Of a DNA stretch of 63,361 nucleotides, positions 1 to 9,078 are shown one piece after another (position 1 is the first letter of the stretch; each line of letters begins with the position of its first letter). Location: assembly GCA_021808665.1 (NCBI GenBank), contig JAKBBA010000023.1:1-63361 (forward strand), in the 5' to 3' direction. Below the pieces are notes generated by a model. The model did not search any database, was not told the origin of the DNA, and saw nothing but the letters and a program-made list of their open reading frames with translations. The DNA is from Actinomycetes bacterium. GTDB taxonomy: Bacteria; Actinomycetota; Acidimicrobiia; Acidimicrobiales; Palsa-688. The position numbers and the translations under genes are program-made.

Positions 1-169
1 ACGCCGTTACCGCCGCCAGGATGAGATCGGTACCCCCCTGGCCGTGACGGTCGACTTCGACACCCTCGACGACCGGGCGGTCACCATCCGGGACCGTGAC
101 AGCACAGAGCAGGTGCGCGTGCCGATCACCGGGCTTTTGGAGGAGGTCCGCTCCCGCCTGGGAATGTGA
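1..169 (+). CDS. glyS: Glycyl-tRNA synthetase, C-terminal end (partial)
   Basis: Only the last 56 codons are in the window, read from base 2 to the TGA at 167-169. The peptide contains [19 protein letters not shown] and then [13 protein letters not shown], which is the end of the anticodon-binding domain of class II glycyl-tRNA synthetase of the homodimeric (GRS1-like) type. The enzyme charges tRNA-Gly in the cytoplasm. The 5' part lies outside the window. This is the clearest housekeeping gene here and suggests that the left edge is chromosomal. Confidence 0.9.
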   Translation, partial: RRYRRQDEIGTPLAVTVDFDTLDDRAVTIRDRDSTEQVRVPITGLLEEVRSRLGM

Positions 170-561
170 GCATGCGGGGCGGAGCCCGGGGTTTAGCGCC
201 ACCTAGTGGTTCGGCTGGCCGGCAGAGTCTAGCGCCGGCCGGCCTACGCCACGGGGCGTCCGCCCACCTGGACTCCCTCCGCGAACATAGACCTTTCACC
301 TGCCGGCTGCGTGCTATCCAACGCCGGATGGGTGGGGTACTGCTCTGGATGATCAGCCAGCAGTGCTTGCAGTCGCGAGCGACGGTCCACGTGGCAACAG
401 ACCGGTAGCTGCGATTGCCCAGGCCGCGACCGCAGCCACGGCCTGGATAATCGTGGTCGTTAACGGTATCCAGCCCTGCCGGGCGTAGCTCCCAGAACTC
501 GCGGTAGGGCCTGGTATTAGCCGTGGCGGCCGTGCCGGCCGGGACTCTGAGTGGTGTGGTT
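170..561. other. Intergenic, no supported gene
   Basis: About 390 bases between the glyS stop and the convergent DUF2510/TM2 gene. I see no reading frame with protein-like content and no clear RNA gene. Confidence 0.5.
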
Positions 562-960
562 TTAGGAGATGATTCCGTGTCTGGCGTTCCAGCGTCGGGC
601 TCCTTGGTAGGCGTCGACGAGTCCCCATATGAAGGCGACGGTCAGGGTGACGAACCCGATGAAGACGAATAGGAGGGGGATGCTGATGAGCCACAGGGCG
701 AGGATGGCTATGCCTTTGGCGACGTCCCCGTTGATCATGGATCCGACGCCTGGTAGGAAGAAAGACACGATGAGGGACACGGCCGGATTTTTAGCGACTA
801 CCGGGGTGAACGGCTGGGGGTAGGCGCCGGGCGGGTAGATCGCGCCTGGGGTGTTGGGGACGCGGGGTTGGGTGTGCGAGGTCCAGGCGTTGCCGTCCCA
901 GTAGCGCAGGAGGTGGGTTTCTGTGGGACTTGGGTACCATCCCGGCGGGTGCGCGGTCAT
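562..960 (-). CDS. DUF2510 and TM2-like membrane protein
   Basis: 132 residues. The first 30 residues carry the actinobacterial DUF2510 motif (PPGWYPSP, then LLRYWDGNAWT). A proline-rich linker follows, and then a hydrophobic TM2-like block from about residue 58 to 118 with the PGVGSMINGDVAKG turn between membrane segments. I chose the ATG at 960 because GGAAGGGAAG precedes it on the minus strand. The frame stays open far upstream, but that part is antisense low-complexity sequence. The family is predicted to sit in the membrane; no enzymatic function is known. Confidence 0.8.
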   Translation of the reverse strand: MTAHPPGWYPSPTETHLLRYWDGNAWTSHTQPRVPNTPGAIYPPGAYPQPFTPVVAKNPAVSLIVSFFLPGVGSMINGDVAKGIAILALWLISIPLLFVFIGFVTLTVAFIWGLVDAYQGARRWNARHGIIS

Positions 961-2610
961 CTTCCCTTCCTTGTCCGTCCGTCCGTGGTTCGAACGCTGC
1001 CGGCTGTTAACGCTACAACTCTCGGGCTCGGCCCGCCCGCGCCATGACCGGGGTTGAGGGTCGTGTGCTGCCACGCCAGGCGTGGTCGTCCGAGTGCCAG
1101 CAGGTGACCGCCGGTACGCGAGTAGGAGAGGGGAGTCGGTTTCGCCGTTGCGGGTGCTCCCGGTGTCACGCTGCGTTGTGTTGAGGGCTATGTCAAGGCT
1201 TCCACACATTTGCGCTTCCTTGCGGAAGGCGCCGGGTGCCCGCCCGGCCGCTTCGGCCGTGCGGACGAGCCGTGTGGACGAGCCGTGCGGCTGGCGGCCC
1301 GGACCCCGTTCACGGGTCCGCGTAGGCGGCCGTGGTGCCTGTGGTGACAGCCGAGGGTGCTGGCGGGTTGCCCGGGGTGCCTGTCGTTCCGGTTGGCTTG
1401 AAAGGCTAGAGGCGGCGTGTAGGTCAGCCGCAGGGCGGCTGACCACTTCGATCGTGACTGGCGTACGGTTAGCCAGCGGGCTCGTAAAGAGTCGGCCGGC
1501 CACTCGTGTCCGGCCTCGCCTTCGGCGCCCCTTGACGAGCCCTCCTCGTGGAATCGCACGGCCTCGTGTTGCGGGGGATTGTTCCAGACGGTCCAGCGCG
1601 GATGGATCGCCAAGGGAGGGTTCTTTTGGCGAGCGCATGGCACGTAGGGTGAGCGTGGGGACATAGCGGGCTGACGGCGCTGGGATCGAGGCGATCATGT
1701 TTCGGCTTTCGAGCGGGGGCGGTCAGCGAGTGCACTTTGAGGGTCGCGATGCGGAGAATGCGAGGCTATTCGGGGCCCGGCTGCGGGGGCTTGTTGTCCA
1801 ACAGCGAAAACGGTTCCGAGCCCCCCAGGGGCGGCTAGGTCTGGTACTACGGGAAGTTTGGAGGTAGCCGCCCAAGGTCGGCGTCGCGGTCGTAGGCGCT
1901 GGTCTCGATACGGCGGGCCTTGTAGTCTCGGCGCGCTCTTGGGGAGTCGTTGATCGGTGTGATGAAGCTATCGAATGCGCCGCCTGGGTCGCTCACGGCC
2001 CTTGGCGTCGGAGGCCTTGTCGGGATCAGCCCCGCCGACCTAGTGGTCGCCAGCGACATCAGCTTCGATCTGTCGCAGGCCGAAAAGCTGCAGGTCCACC
2101 AGGATCGTGCGGTCCGGTGTCTTGGCGGGTTGGTTGCCCGATCGCGGCGTGGCAGTAAGCAGGTGTCGGCCAAGGCGCCGGTCATCACAGTGGCGCCGCG
2201 GCGGATTTGTACCCACATGTCGGTGATCGGGCCGGCGAGGGTCGATGTCGGCATGGCGGTCTCCGAATCCTGCTCCGCGGCGGCGGTCGCATCTTGAAGC
2301 GCCGTCACGAACTATGGGATATTTGGCGCGGTGGGTGTCAAGTAGTCAAGCCGGGGGCTGTTCTCGGGCCCTTCCTCCCGACGCTTCAACCGTGGCCCGG
2401 GAGGGCTGACGCCTCGGAGCGTGGGGGTGCCAGTGTAAGGACGAGCCGATTCGATGACGGCCGTTCTTCGCTCGGGGACACTTGCTCGTCTCGGTGACGG
2501 CTGGTTTCCGACATCCTGGTCGACCGTGGGTCATCCTCTTGGACCACCGTGGTCGAACTTGAGTGAAGTGCTCAACTTTGGCCGTGCGGAGCCGTTGATA
2601 GTGAGGTAGT
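961..2610. other. Long region without a supported gene
   Basis: About 1.65 kb. Several open frames exist on both strands, but none has recognisable domains or a good ribosome binding site. The longest candidates (1188-1664 and 1847-2308, minus) are arginine- and proline-rich, as expected of shadow frames in GC-rich DNA. Visible structure is limited to a 12-base direct repeat GGACGAGCCGTG at 1263-1274 and 1276-1287 and the hairpin at 1422-1444. It may be decayed mobile DNA at the element border. Confidence 0.4.
1422..1444. repeat. Perfect hairpin, 10-bp stem
   Basis: Arms GGTCAGCCGC and GCGGCTGACC are separated by three bases. No T-tract follows on either strand, so a factor-independent terminator is not clear. 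Function unknown. Confidence 0.5.
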
Positions 2611-2633
2611 GTTATGCACAAGTTGTGCATAAC
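2611..2633. promoter_or_regulatory. Perfect 23-bp palindrome, probable operator
   Basis: Arms GTTATGCACAA and TTGTGCATAAC flank a single central G. A strong Shine-Dalgarno AAGGAGG follows at 2634-2640. The site lies at the head of the TIGR04255-HTH cassette, so the HTH protein encoded at 3441-4118 is the natural candidate to bind it and autoregulate. The first ATG of the downstream gene lies inside the palindrome. Confidence 0.6.
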
Positions 2634-3444
2634 AAGGAGGTGGGTTACGTCGCCGATCCGGCCGCTGTCGCTAGACCATGTCGTTGACGAGAAGCTTCGG
2701 GGCGCCCAATTGAAGCTCGTTGTTGCCCGCGTCCAGCACGAGCAGCTGATGGCGGCGACCGACGCCGGCAAGGCGCTGGCAATCAGCGAGCGTCTGCACG
2801 ACTCGTTTAAAGGTCCCCGCCCGATGGCAGTTCCGGGCATGGTCCTGCAAGTCGGGGGGCTCCAGACCGCCGGAGCTGCCCCGGCGGTTAACCTGGGGGC
2901 ATGGCAATACATCTCGGAGGCGAAGGACTGGGTGGCTACAGTTGCACCCGACTTCTTCTCGATCGAGACCCAGTCCTACGAGAGTTGGGACGAGTTCCGA
3001 GCCAGATTAGATCAGCTCGTTAAGGCCGTCTCCGAGGTCCTGTCCCCAACTCTGCTGCAGCGTGTCGGTCTACGGTATTTCGACGAGTTACGAGTCCCCG
3101 GCATCACAGCGGCCTCTGAATGGTCCGGTAGGATCGCACCTCATTTTCTCGGCGCAGCGAATGACCCTAATGTCGGCGCTTCGGTAACCGGTATCCAGCA
3201 AGCGGTGGAGATGCAAGGCCCTAAAGGAACCAAGGTCACGCTCCGGCACGGAACCGCTCGAGCTGTCGACGGCCAACCAGTGTACCTACTCGACCACGAC
3301 TGCTATATCGAGGACAGTGGCCGCTTCGATGCTGCCACTCTCGGCGCCGCCTACAACCAGCTTCACACCCTGGCCCTTGGAGTGTTTCAGCGGGCCATCA
3401 CCGGCGACTACTACCGCCAGCTTAAGGAGGGAGGCCTCCAATGA
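2614..3444 (+). CDS. TIGR04255 family protein, cassette A gene 1
   Basis: 276 residues from the first ATG. The core has LLQRVGLRYFDEL near residue 150 and a later LDHDCYIED block, matching the TIGR04255 family of unknown function (compare GVTRVGIRFVDEV and LDFDSFWE in the gene at 57296-58123). The start is uncertain. The ATG at 2614 lies inside a palindrome, while the strong AAGGAGG at 2634-2640 has no ATG, GTG or TTG at proper spacing in this frame; GTT or ACG are the codons there. The gene overlaps the next by ATGA. Family members are often next to HTH proteins. The biochemical role is unknown and a defence or toxin-antitoxin role is only inferred. Confidence 0.7.
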   Translation: MHKLCITRRWVTSPIRPLSLDHVVDEKLRGAQLKLVVARVQHEQLMAATDAGKALAISERLHDSFKGPRPMAVPGMVLQVGGLQTAGAAPAVNLGAWQYISEAKDWVATVAPDFFSIETQSYESWDEFRARLDQLVKAVSEVLSPTLLQRVGLRYFDELRVPGITAASEWSGRIAPHFLGAANDPNVGASVTGIQQAVEMQGPKGTKVTLRHGTARAVDGQPVYLLDHDCYIEDSGRFDAATLGAAYNQLHTLALGVFQRAITGDYYRQLKEGGLQ

Positions 3445-4118
3445 CGACGATCGAGACCAAGCCCCAGTTTTTCGCCATCCCGATCCTCGACCAAATCCAG
3501 GATTTGCAGGAGTTGATAGAGACGACCGATGCGAGAGATCAGATCCGTCAGTACTTCGATTCCGCCGTCGAAGCGATTGACTCGGCTCTCGCCCTGGGTT
3601 GGGGCAGCGATCTCACTGGTCTCGCCGCTCCCGAACTCGTCGCTACTTTACCATCTCGTGCTCGGATGGCCGAGGCGCCCAACCCGTCGCCTGCACTCAG
3701 CGTCTTCGTAAGGGTACGCGACATGTTGAACCTTGACGACCAGAGTGCCGCCGCCCTGGTCGGCATCTCACGTAACACCCCTAGCAACTGGCGGCGCGGT
3801 GATCGTCCTAAGGCTTCCACCACCAAACATCTCTACGAGCTTGCCGCCGTTCTCGACCTTGTTGCGACCAGGGAGCCGGACGTTGCCGCCTGGAGTCGCA
3901 GCATCGCGCCGGACGGGCGGTCTTGGCTCGAGCTGGCGGCGGATGTCGACGGCCCATCCGCCATCCTCCGCGCTCGGAGGGGAGACTTGTTGACTGCGCG
4001 CTCTGCGCCACGTCTCGAGGTCGCCAGCGACGACGAGGCCGGACCTTCGGTCCCCTCGGCTGCCGCCGATCCAGATGTTGTGAGGAGAAGGCCAGGCTCC
4101 CGTCGCCGACCCCGGTGA
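3441..4118 (+). CDS. HTH-domain protein, cassette A gene 2
   Basis: 225 residues. The ATG overlaps the previous stop and is preceded by TTAAGGAGGGAGG. A helix-turn-helix is visible at about residues 96-125 (SAAALVGISRNTPSNWRRG), followed by a conserved helical stretch KHLYELAAVLDLV. The tail after about residue 180 is low-complexity and basic. The layout resembles the HTH protein at 56631-57299, which also follows a TIGR04255 gene. It is probably the DNA-binding regulator or antitoxin-like partner of the cassette and may bind the palindrome at 2611-2633. Its stop overlaps the next start by GTGA. Confidence 0.7.
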   Translation: MTTIETKPQFFAIPILDQIQDLQELIETTDARDQIRQYFDSAVEAIDSALALGWGSDLTGLAAPELVATLPSRARMAEAPNPSPALSVFVRVRDMLNLDDQSAAALVGISRNTPSNWRRGDRPKASTTKHLYELAAVLDLVATREPDVAAWSRSIAPDGRSWLELAADVDGPSAILRARRGDLLTARSAPRLEVASDDEAGPSVPSAAADPDVVRRRPGSRRRPR

Positions 4119-5086
4119 TACCGGCGCAGATACCCGCTAATCGGGATGCCTGGCCCACCGGTTTGCTGGACGAACTCCGTCGGTTCCGCCAGGGCGACGT
4201 AGTGGCGGGGCCACCCTACTTCTACTGGGGGGATCCCCAGCGACCTGTTCTTGACCTCACCAGCCAGTTTAGCGAAGATGGGGAAGGTGTGATCGAAGCC
4301 GCCGACCGGTTCGCTTACGGCCTAATTGCCACTCAAACCTGCGACATCGCCGAGGAGGACAACGAGCGCCCGGGCCAACCGTGGGTCCACCTCTGCCCGG
4401 TGTACGACGCAGAGAAGCGATACCGCTCCGTCGACACCTCAGCAGGCACTCCTGACGAGGAGCTCCCCAAGCTCGTTCCCGGTGCCGAACGCAGGCTGAT
4501 CCGCAGCGGTCGGTCCCAGCGCTATCTGTGGCTTCCAGCACTGCCCGACGGCGTTTGGGTCGCCGACCTGCGCCTGCTACTTCCCGTCGAGAAGGGCTGG
4601 CTGGGCGGCCGCAGTCCGATCCCGGCGTTTCAGACAGAGGCCCAGCGCATCGAGGTAGGCCGTCGCCTGGCTTGGCTCCACGATCGCCCTGCTTTCGACG
4701 GACGGTTCGTCCGCACGGTCCAGAAGCCCCTAATCGACGCCCTGCGGGCTCTTCGCCGGGAGAACTTGGAAGCGTTCGACCGCCTCAGCCGGCAAGTCGC
4801 CGAGGTTGGAGTCTCAACTGACCAGAACATCGAAATCGACACCGCCGAGATCCTGCTGCTGTGTAACGAACAACTCGACTCGGACCTTCGCGCTTGGGCC
4901 CACAACTGGTGGACGTCGAGCGCTGAAGCCGCCGCAGAGGCACGCCTCACCCTCTTGCCCTTGCGTGTCGAGCTCCTCGACACGCTTTGCGCCTCCGAGT
5001 ACAGGCGACTGACTCGCGTTCCTCTCGCTGCCGTCTCGCCGAACCCTGCGTGGTACGGCGACGATCCATACGGCAGGTCGCCTTGA
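4115..5086 (+). CDS. Cassette A gene 3, protein with TQTCDI motif
   Basis: 323 residues from the GTG at 4115, which overlaps the TGA of the HTH gene and suggests translational coupling. The open frame extends further upstream only as a shadow of that gene. Near the N-terminus a strand-rich segment (RQGDVVAGPPYFYWGD) leads to IATQTCDI with Cys76. The gene at the same place in cassette B has VVLAHPCAIR in a matching context. A helical part with RRLAWLHDRPAFDGRFV parallels LQQRLAFHLTR in cassette B. I do not recognise a catalytic family. The conserved (T/P)C(D/A)I cysteine is the best lead. The gene ends the three-gene operon. Confidence 0.65.
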   Translation: MIPAQIPANRDAWPTGLLDELRRFRQGDVVAGPPYFYWGDPQRPVLDLTSQFSEDGEGVIEAADRFAYGLIATQTCDIAEEDNERPGQPWVHLCPVYDAEKRYRSVDTSAGTPDEELPKLVPGAERRLIRSGRSQRYLWLPALPDGVWVADLRLLLPVEKGWLGGRSPIPAFQTEAQRIEVGRRLAWLHDRPAFDGRFVRTVQKPLIDALRALRRENLEAFDRLSRQVAEVGVSTDQNIEIDTAEILLLCNEQLDSDLRAWAHNWWTSSAEAAAEARLTLLPLRVELLDTLCASEYRRLTRVPLAAVSPNPAWYGDDPYGRSP

Positions 5087-5252
5087 CCATATAAAGAGAC
5101 CGTCCCGCCGGGGCTGGCCTCTCCCGGTGTGGCGGGGGTGCGGGTGGTGGTGGCGCAACGTCGGATTGCTGCTCGGATTTCATGTCGGATTGGGCGGCTG
5201 AGCTGGGGTTTGTTGTGGTGTCGGGGTTTGCGGCGGCGGTTGTTGTGGAGGG

Positions 5253-6113
5253 GTGTCGGATCCGGATTTTTTTGTGTTTCCGATGTTTTCTCCGGGTCCG
5301 GGTCCGATGTTTTCTCCGGGTTCGGGTCGTTTCGTGGGTGGCATGGAAACTTTCGACGGTCCTGTCGGTTCGTTGGTACGCCACGTGGAGATGTTGGGGG
5401 TGTCGACCGCCGGTCGGCGGGCGGTTCGGGGCTGGTTGAGCGCCGAGCCGGATCTGGCGGGCTTGGTCTGCGGGGCCGGTGCCGTACCGGCGGGGTTGGT
5501 GTCGGCTGGGGTTGTCGCCGCTGCGGGCCGCTCGGCGTGCCCGGTGGATCAGGAGGCGATAGTGAGGTGTCTGTGCCGGCTCGGCCCGGGCGACGAGCTG
5601 GCGTGCTTGACTGCGGTGTCGGCCCTGGCCGGCCGGCTGGGTTCGGTGCTGGCGGGCTGGTCCCGCCGTGGGGCGCAGGCCTGGGAGCTCGACGGGCTGG
5701 CCTGCGATTTGGTGTCGGCTGGCTGGTCGGCGACTGCCGGCCTGGCCGCGTCGGTGGCGTCCGGGGGGTCGATGCCGGCGAGCGTGGTGTGGTCAGTTTT
5801 GGACGCGGCTGTGGAGGAGGTGCGGGTACCTCGACGCCGCGAGCTTCGACGTCGCGCGACTAGCGTCCCTGTCGACGCCGCCGGCCGCTGCCACGCCAGC
5901 GTGGTAGCGGGGTCGGGGGAGGATCTGCTGGCCGGGCTGGTGTTGGACGCTGCGCGTTCGGGCCGGCTGAACCGCCGGGGGTTGACGGCCCTGTTCTTGA
6001 CGAGAGCGGCCGGGTGGGATGTGGTGGAGGCGGCCGGGCTGTTGGGTTGCTCGCCGGGGGTGCTGCGAGCGTTGCGGTCCCGGACTGCCCGGCTGTTGGC
6101 CGCGGGCGTTTGA
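5253..6113 (+). CDS. Unknown protein with sigma-like C-terminal HTH, upstream of relaxase
   Basis: 286 residues from the GTG at 5253; internal ATGs at 5283, 5307 and 5343 are possible starts, and METFDGPVGS from 5343 looks the most protein-like. The N-terminal extension is made of two MFSPG repeats encoded by a 24-base tandem repeat. The C-terminal 45 residues (RRGLTALFLTRAAGWDVVEAAGLLG) resemble the helix-turn-helix of sigma-factor region 4. The stop is 13 bases before the relaxase start, so it belongs to the mobilisation operon. It could be an accessory oriT-binding or regulatory protein; this is inference. Confidence 0.55.
   Translation: MSDPDFFVFPMFSPGPGPMFSPGSGRFVGGMETFDGPVGSLVRHVEMLGVSTAGRRAVRGWLSAEPDLAGLVCGAGAVPAGLVSAGVVAAAGRSACPVDQEAIVRCLCRLGPGDELACLTAVSALAGRLGSVLAGWSRRGAQAWELDGLACDLVSAGWSATAGLAASVASGGSMPASVVWSVLDAAVEEVRVPRRRELRRRATSVPVDAAGRCHASVVAGSGEDLLAGLVLDAARSGRLNRRGLTALFLTRAAGWDVVEAAGLLGCSPGVLRALRSRTARLLAAGV
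5280..5327. repeat. Two tandem 24-base repeats upstream of the mobilisation genes
   Basis: Units 5280-5303 and 5304-5327 differ at one base. Each begins CCGATGTTTTCTCCGGGT. Just before them lies GGATCCGGATTTTTTT, a short palindrome with a T run. The position upstream of a relaxase gene is where an origin of transfer would be expected, but the repeats also fall within the possible N-terminal codons of the gene starting at 5253. Confidence 0.45.
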
Positions 6114-6126
6114 GGGGCGGCGGAGG

Positions 6127-9078
6127 GTGTTGTCTATCGGCAAGTTGACCGGCGGGAGGGCCTCTTACTATGTCGAGCAGCTTCCCGGCGGGGCGGACGA
6201 GTATTACACCCGGGGTGGCGCGGAGACCCCTGCCGTGTGGTTGGGTTCCGCGTCGGCGGCGCTGGGTTTGGCTGGGCGGGTGGACCCGACGAGTTTCGGG
6301 CGGGTGCTGGCCGCTTTGGACCCGGCTAGCGGGGAGCCGTTGGGGGTGCCTCGCACGACGAGCCGGCGTCTCGCCGGTTTCGACTTGTGCTTTTCGGCTC
6401 CTAAGTCGGTGAGCGTCGCTTGGGGTTTGGCGGATACTGCGGTGGCGGAGGTGATCGCCGCCGCCCATGACCGGGCTGTCGCCGAGACGTTAGACGTGTT
6501 GGAGTCCGAAGTGGTTCGCGCTAGGAGAGGAAAGCGGGCGGCGACGCTGGTCGAAACGGCGGGTGTGGTAGCGGCCGGTTTCGGGCATCGAAGTTCCAGG
6601 GCCGGCGACCCTCAGCTTCACACTCATGTCGTGGTAGCGAACTTGACGGTGGACGGCGACGGCCGCTGGTCGGCTCTGGCGGGGGATCGTGTCTACCGGT
6701 GGGCGAAGACCCTCGGCTACGTCTACCAGGCGTCGTTGCGCGCCGGCCTGGTCGAGGCGCTCGGGGTGCGTTTCGGCCCGGTACGTAACGGGGCGGCGGA
6801 CATCGCCGGGGTTGACCCGGCGCTTGTGGCGGTGTTCTCGACCCGCCGCGCTCAGATCGTTGCGGGCATGGCAGCTGCGGGCGTGTCGTCGAGAGCTGGG
6901 GCGGAGGTCGCCGCGTTGGCGACCCGGGTAGGCAAGGATCGCACGGTCAGCCTCGACGAGCTTCGCTCCCGCTGGGCTAGCACAGCTGCGAGTCTGGCTG
7001 TCGACCCGCCGGAGCTCGGGGCGCCGGGCCGGGTTCCCGGCGACCGTGTCCTTGATATCACGGCGGGGATGCTCGCCCCCGACGGCCTTACCGGCGGTTC
7101 GTCGGTGTTCGACGGCCGTCACGTCATGCAGGCGTTAGCCGCGGGCCATGTCGACGGCGTGCACGCCGGGCGGGTCGTCGCCGCTGCGAGGGAGTTCGTG
7201 GCCCGCCCGGAGGTGGTGTTCGTGCGCGACGGCCGGGCGACGGGCCCGGTTTTCAGCACCGTCGACCTTCTCGAAGTCGAAGCCGGCCTGGTGGCGGGAG
7301 CCGCCCGCCGTGTCAACGCCGGGGCGGGGACGGTCCCAGCGTCGACGTTGGCGGGCGTGTTGGAGAGTAGAAGGTCCCTTCACGCGGAGCAGAAGGCGAT
7401 GGTCGAAGGCCTGGTAACTTCGGGCGCGGGGGTGCAGGTCGTGGTCGGCCGGGCGGGTTCGGGTAAGACGTTCGCGCTTGACGCGGCCCGCGCCGCGTGG
7501 GAGGCCGCCGGCTACAAGGTGATGGGCGCCGCGCTCGCCGCCCGGGCGGCGGCGGAGCTGCAAGCCGGGTCTGGTATCGCGTCGACGACGGTGGACAGGC
7601 TGCTGGGCGAGCTCGCCCGGCCGGGCCCGCTTTCAGGTTTGGGACCTCGGGCCGTGTTGGTGGTCGACGAGGCGGGGATGGTCGGAACCCGCAAACTCGC
7701 TGTCCTCGCCGCGCACGCCGAGCGGGCCGGGGCGAAACTCGTGTTGGTCGGCGATCCCCGCCAGCTTCCCGAGATCGACGCTGGCGGGGCCCTGTCGGCT
7801 CTCAGCCGGACGGTGCCGGTCGTCGAGCTGGCCGTCAACCGCCGGCAAAGCGCCGAGTGGGAACGCGCCGCCCTGGCCGATCTGCGTTCGGGGGCTGCCA
7901 ACTCGGCGGTCGCCGCTTACCGGCGGGCGGGCCGGGTGACCGTCGCTGGAAGCGCGGACGCCGTTCGAGAGGCGATGGTCGACGACTGGTGGCAAGCTCG
8001 CAACGATCCCAATACCACCAATGTCGGCGCCGCCGGGGAGGAGGGCGTCGGGGAGGAGGGTGTCGTGGTGGCTGCGATGTACGCTTTGCGGCGCGGGGAC
8101 GTCGACGACTTGAACCGCCGCGCCCGGGCCCGCCTCGACGCGGCCGGTTTTTTAGGCGCTGAACGCCTCGAAGTGGCGGGCAGGCAGTTCGCTGTCGGCG
8201 ACGAAGTGATCTGCGGGCGCAACGACCGCCGCCTCGGGGTGATAAACGGCACCCGCTCCACGCTTAGAGCGCTCGACTCGGCCGCCGGGACAGTCACGTT
8301 GGCTGACGGGACCGTCCTCGACTCCGGCTACCTCCAAGCCGGCTACCTGGCGCACTCGTACGCGACGACGATCCACAAAGCTCAAGGAGCGACCGTCGAG
8401 GAGGCGTTCCTGCTCGGCTCGGACGCCATGTACCGAGAGGCAGGGTACGTGGGAATGTCGAGGGGCCGGCGATCCAACCGGCTCTACGTCGTAGCCGCAG
8501 GCGAGGAACGAACACCTGCCGGGACGGCCCTGCCGGGCCCGGACCCTCTCGCGGCGACGATCCGCCTTCTCGGCCAGTCCCGGGCGCAGACGCTCGCCGC
8601 GGCACAGCTGGCCGGTCCTGGCATGGGCGGGCCGGCGAGCCGGGCGTGGAGGGCGGTCACTCTCGCTGATCCTCCCGACTGGCTTACCGGGATCCTCGGC
8701 CCGCCACCAGTCGCAGCGGCCGCCCGGGCCGCCTGGGTGGCTCAAGCTGAACGCCTCGCCGCTTACCGCGACACTTTCAGCGACCCGCCCGCCTCCCCCG
8801 CAACAGTCGACATTCCCCGCGCACCGGGCGCTGCTGGGATGTCCGACGCTGACAGCGGGACGGGAAGCACCGCCGCCGACTCGCCTGCCGGCGTTCTCGG
8901 TGGCCGTCCCAGCGACCCCCGCCAGGCCAGGGCGTACGACATGGCCTTGCTCGGCGTCTCCGCACGGGCCTGGGAGCGCAGCGTCGACCTCGCCCCGACG
9001 GCAGCGTCCGACGGCGGGGACGGCCACCACGGCATCGCCAAACGTTCGTTGGACTACGACAGGGGACTAGGACTGTGA
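6127..9078 (+). CDS. MobF-type conjugative relaxase-helicase (TrwC/TraA-like)
   Basis: 983 residues from GTG 6127 (LSIGKLTGG). TrwC relaxase domain at about 1-330: tandem catalytic tyrosines Y14-Y15 in RASYYVEQ, and the metal-binding histidines H154, H165 and H167 in GFGHRSSR and LHTHVVVAN. A RecD-like superfamily 1 helicase follows, with GRAGSGKT at 441-448, VLVVDEAGM, LVGDPRQLPEIDAGG and, near the end, SYATTIHKAQGATVEEAF. Such enzymes nick oriT, stay bound to the 5' end and unwind the transferred strand. The stop overlaps the next gene by GTGA. All key residues are present, so the element is probably mobilisable. Confidence 0.9.
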   Translation: MLSIGKLTGGRASYYVEQLPGGADEYYTRGGAETPAVWLGSASAALGLAGRVDPTSFGRVLAALDPASGEPLGVPRTTSRRLAGFDLCFSAPKSVSVAWGLADTAVAEVIAAAHDRAVAETLDVLESEVVRARRGKRAATLVETAGVVAAGFGHRSSRAGDPQLHTHVVVANLTVDGDGRWSALAGDRVYRWAKTLGYVYQASLRAGLVEALGVRFGPVRNGAADIAGVDPALVAVFSTRRAQIVAGMAAAGVSSRAGAEVAALATRVGKDRTVSLDELRSRWASTAASLAVDPPELGAPGRVPGDRVLDITAGMLAPDGLTGGSSVFDGRHVMQALAAGHVDGVHAGRVVAAAREFVARPEVVFVRDGRATGPVFSTVDLLEVEAGLVAGAARRVNAGAGTVPASTLAGVLESRRSLHAEQKAMVEGLVTSGAGVQVVVGRAGSGKTFALDAARAAWEAAGYKVMGAALAARAAAELQAGSGIASTTVDRLLGELARPGPLSGLGPRAVLVVDEAGMVGTRKLAVLAAHAERAGAKLVLVGDPRQLPEIDAGGALSALSRTVPVVELAVNRRQSAEWERAALADLRSGAANSAVAAYRRAGRVTVAGSADAVREAMVDDWWQARNDPNTTNVGAAGEEGVGEEGVVVAAMYALRRGDVDDLNRRARARLDAAGFLGAERLEVAGRQFAVGDEVICGRNDRRLGVINGTRSTLRALDSAAGTVTLADGTVLDSGYLQAGYLAHSYATTIHKAQGATVEEAFLLGSDAMYREAGYVGMSRGRRSNRLYVVAAGEERTPAGTALPGPDPLAATIRLLGQSRAQTLAAAQLAGPGMGGPASRAWRAVTLADPPDWLTGILGPPPVAAAARAAWVAQAERLAAYRDTFSDPPASPATVDIPRAPGAAGMSDADSGTGSTAADSPAGVLGGRPSDPRQARAYDMALLGVSARAWERSVDLAPTAASDGGDGHHGIAKRSLDYDRGLGL

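Noticed and set aside
961..1698. N-terminal extension of the DUF2510/TM2 gene, up to 378 codons
   Set aside because: The extension is R/P/S-rich, and the ATG at 960 has a good ribosome binding site and the family's usual N-terminus.
1847..2308. 153-codon minus-strand frame
   Set aside because: No domain, no ribosome binding site, and an equally open frame on the other strand; I could not support either.
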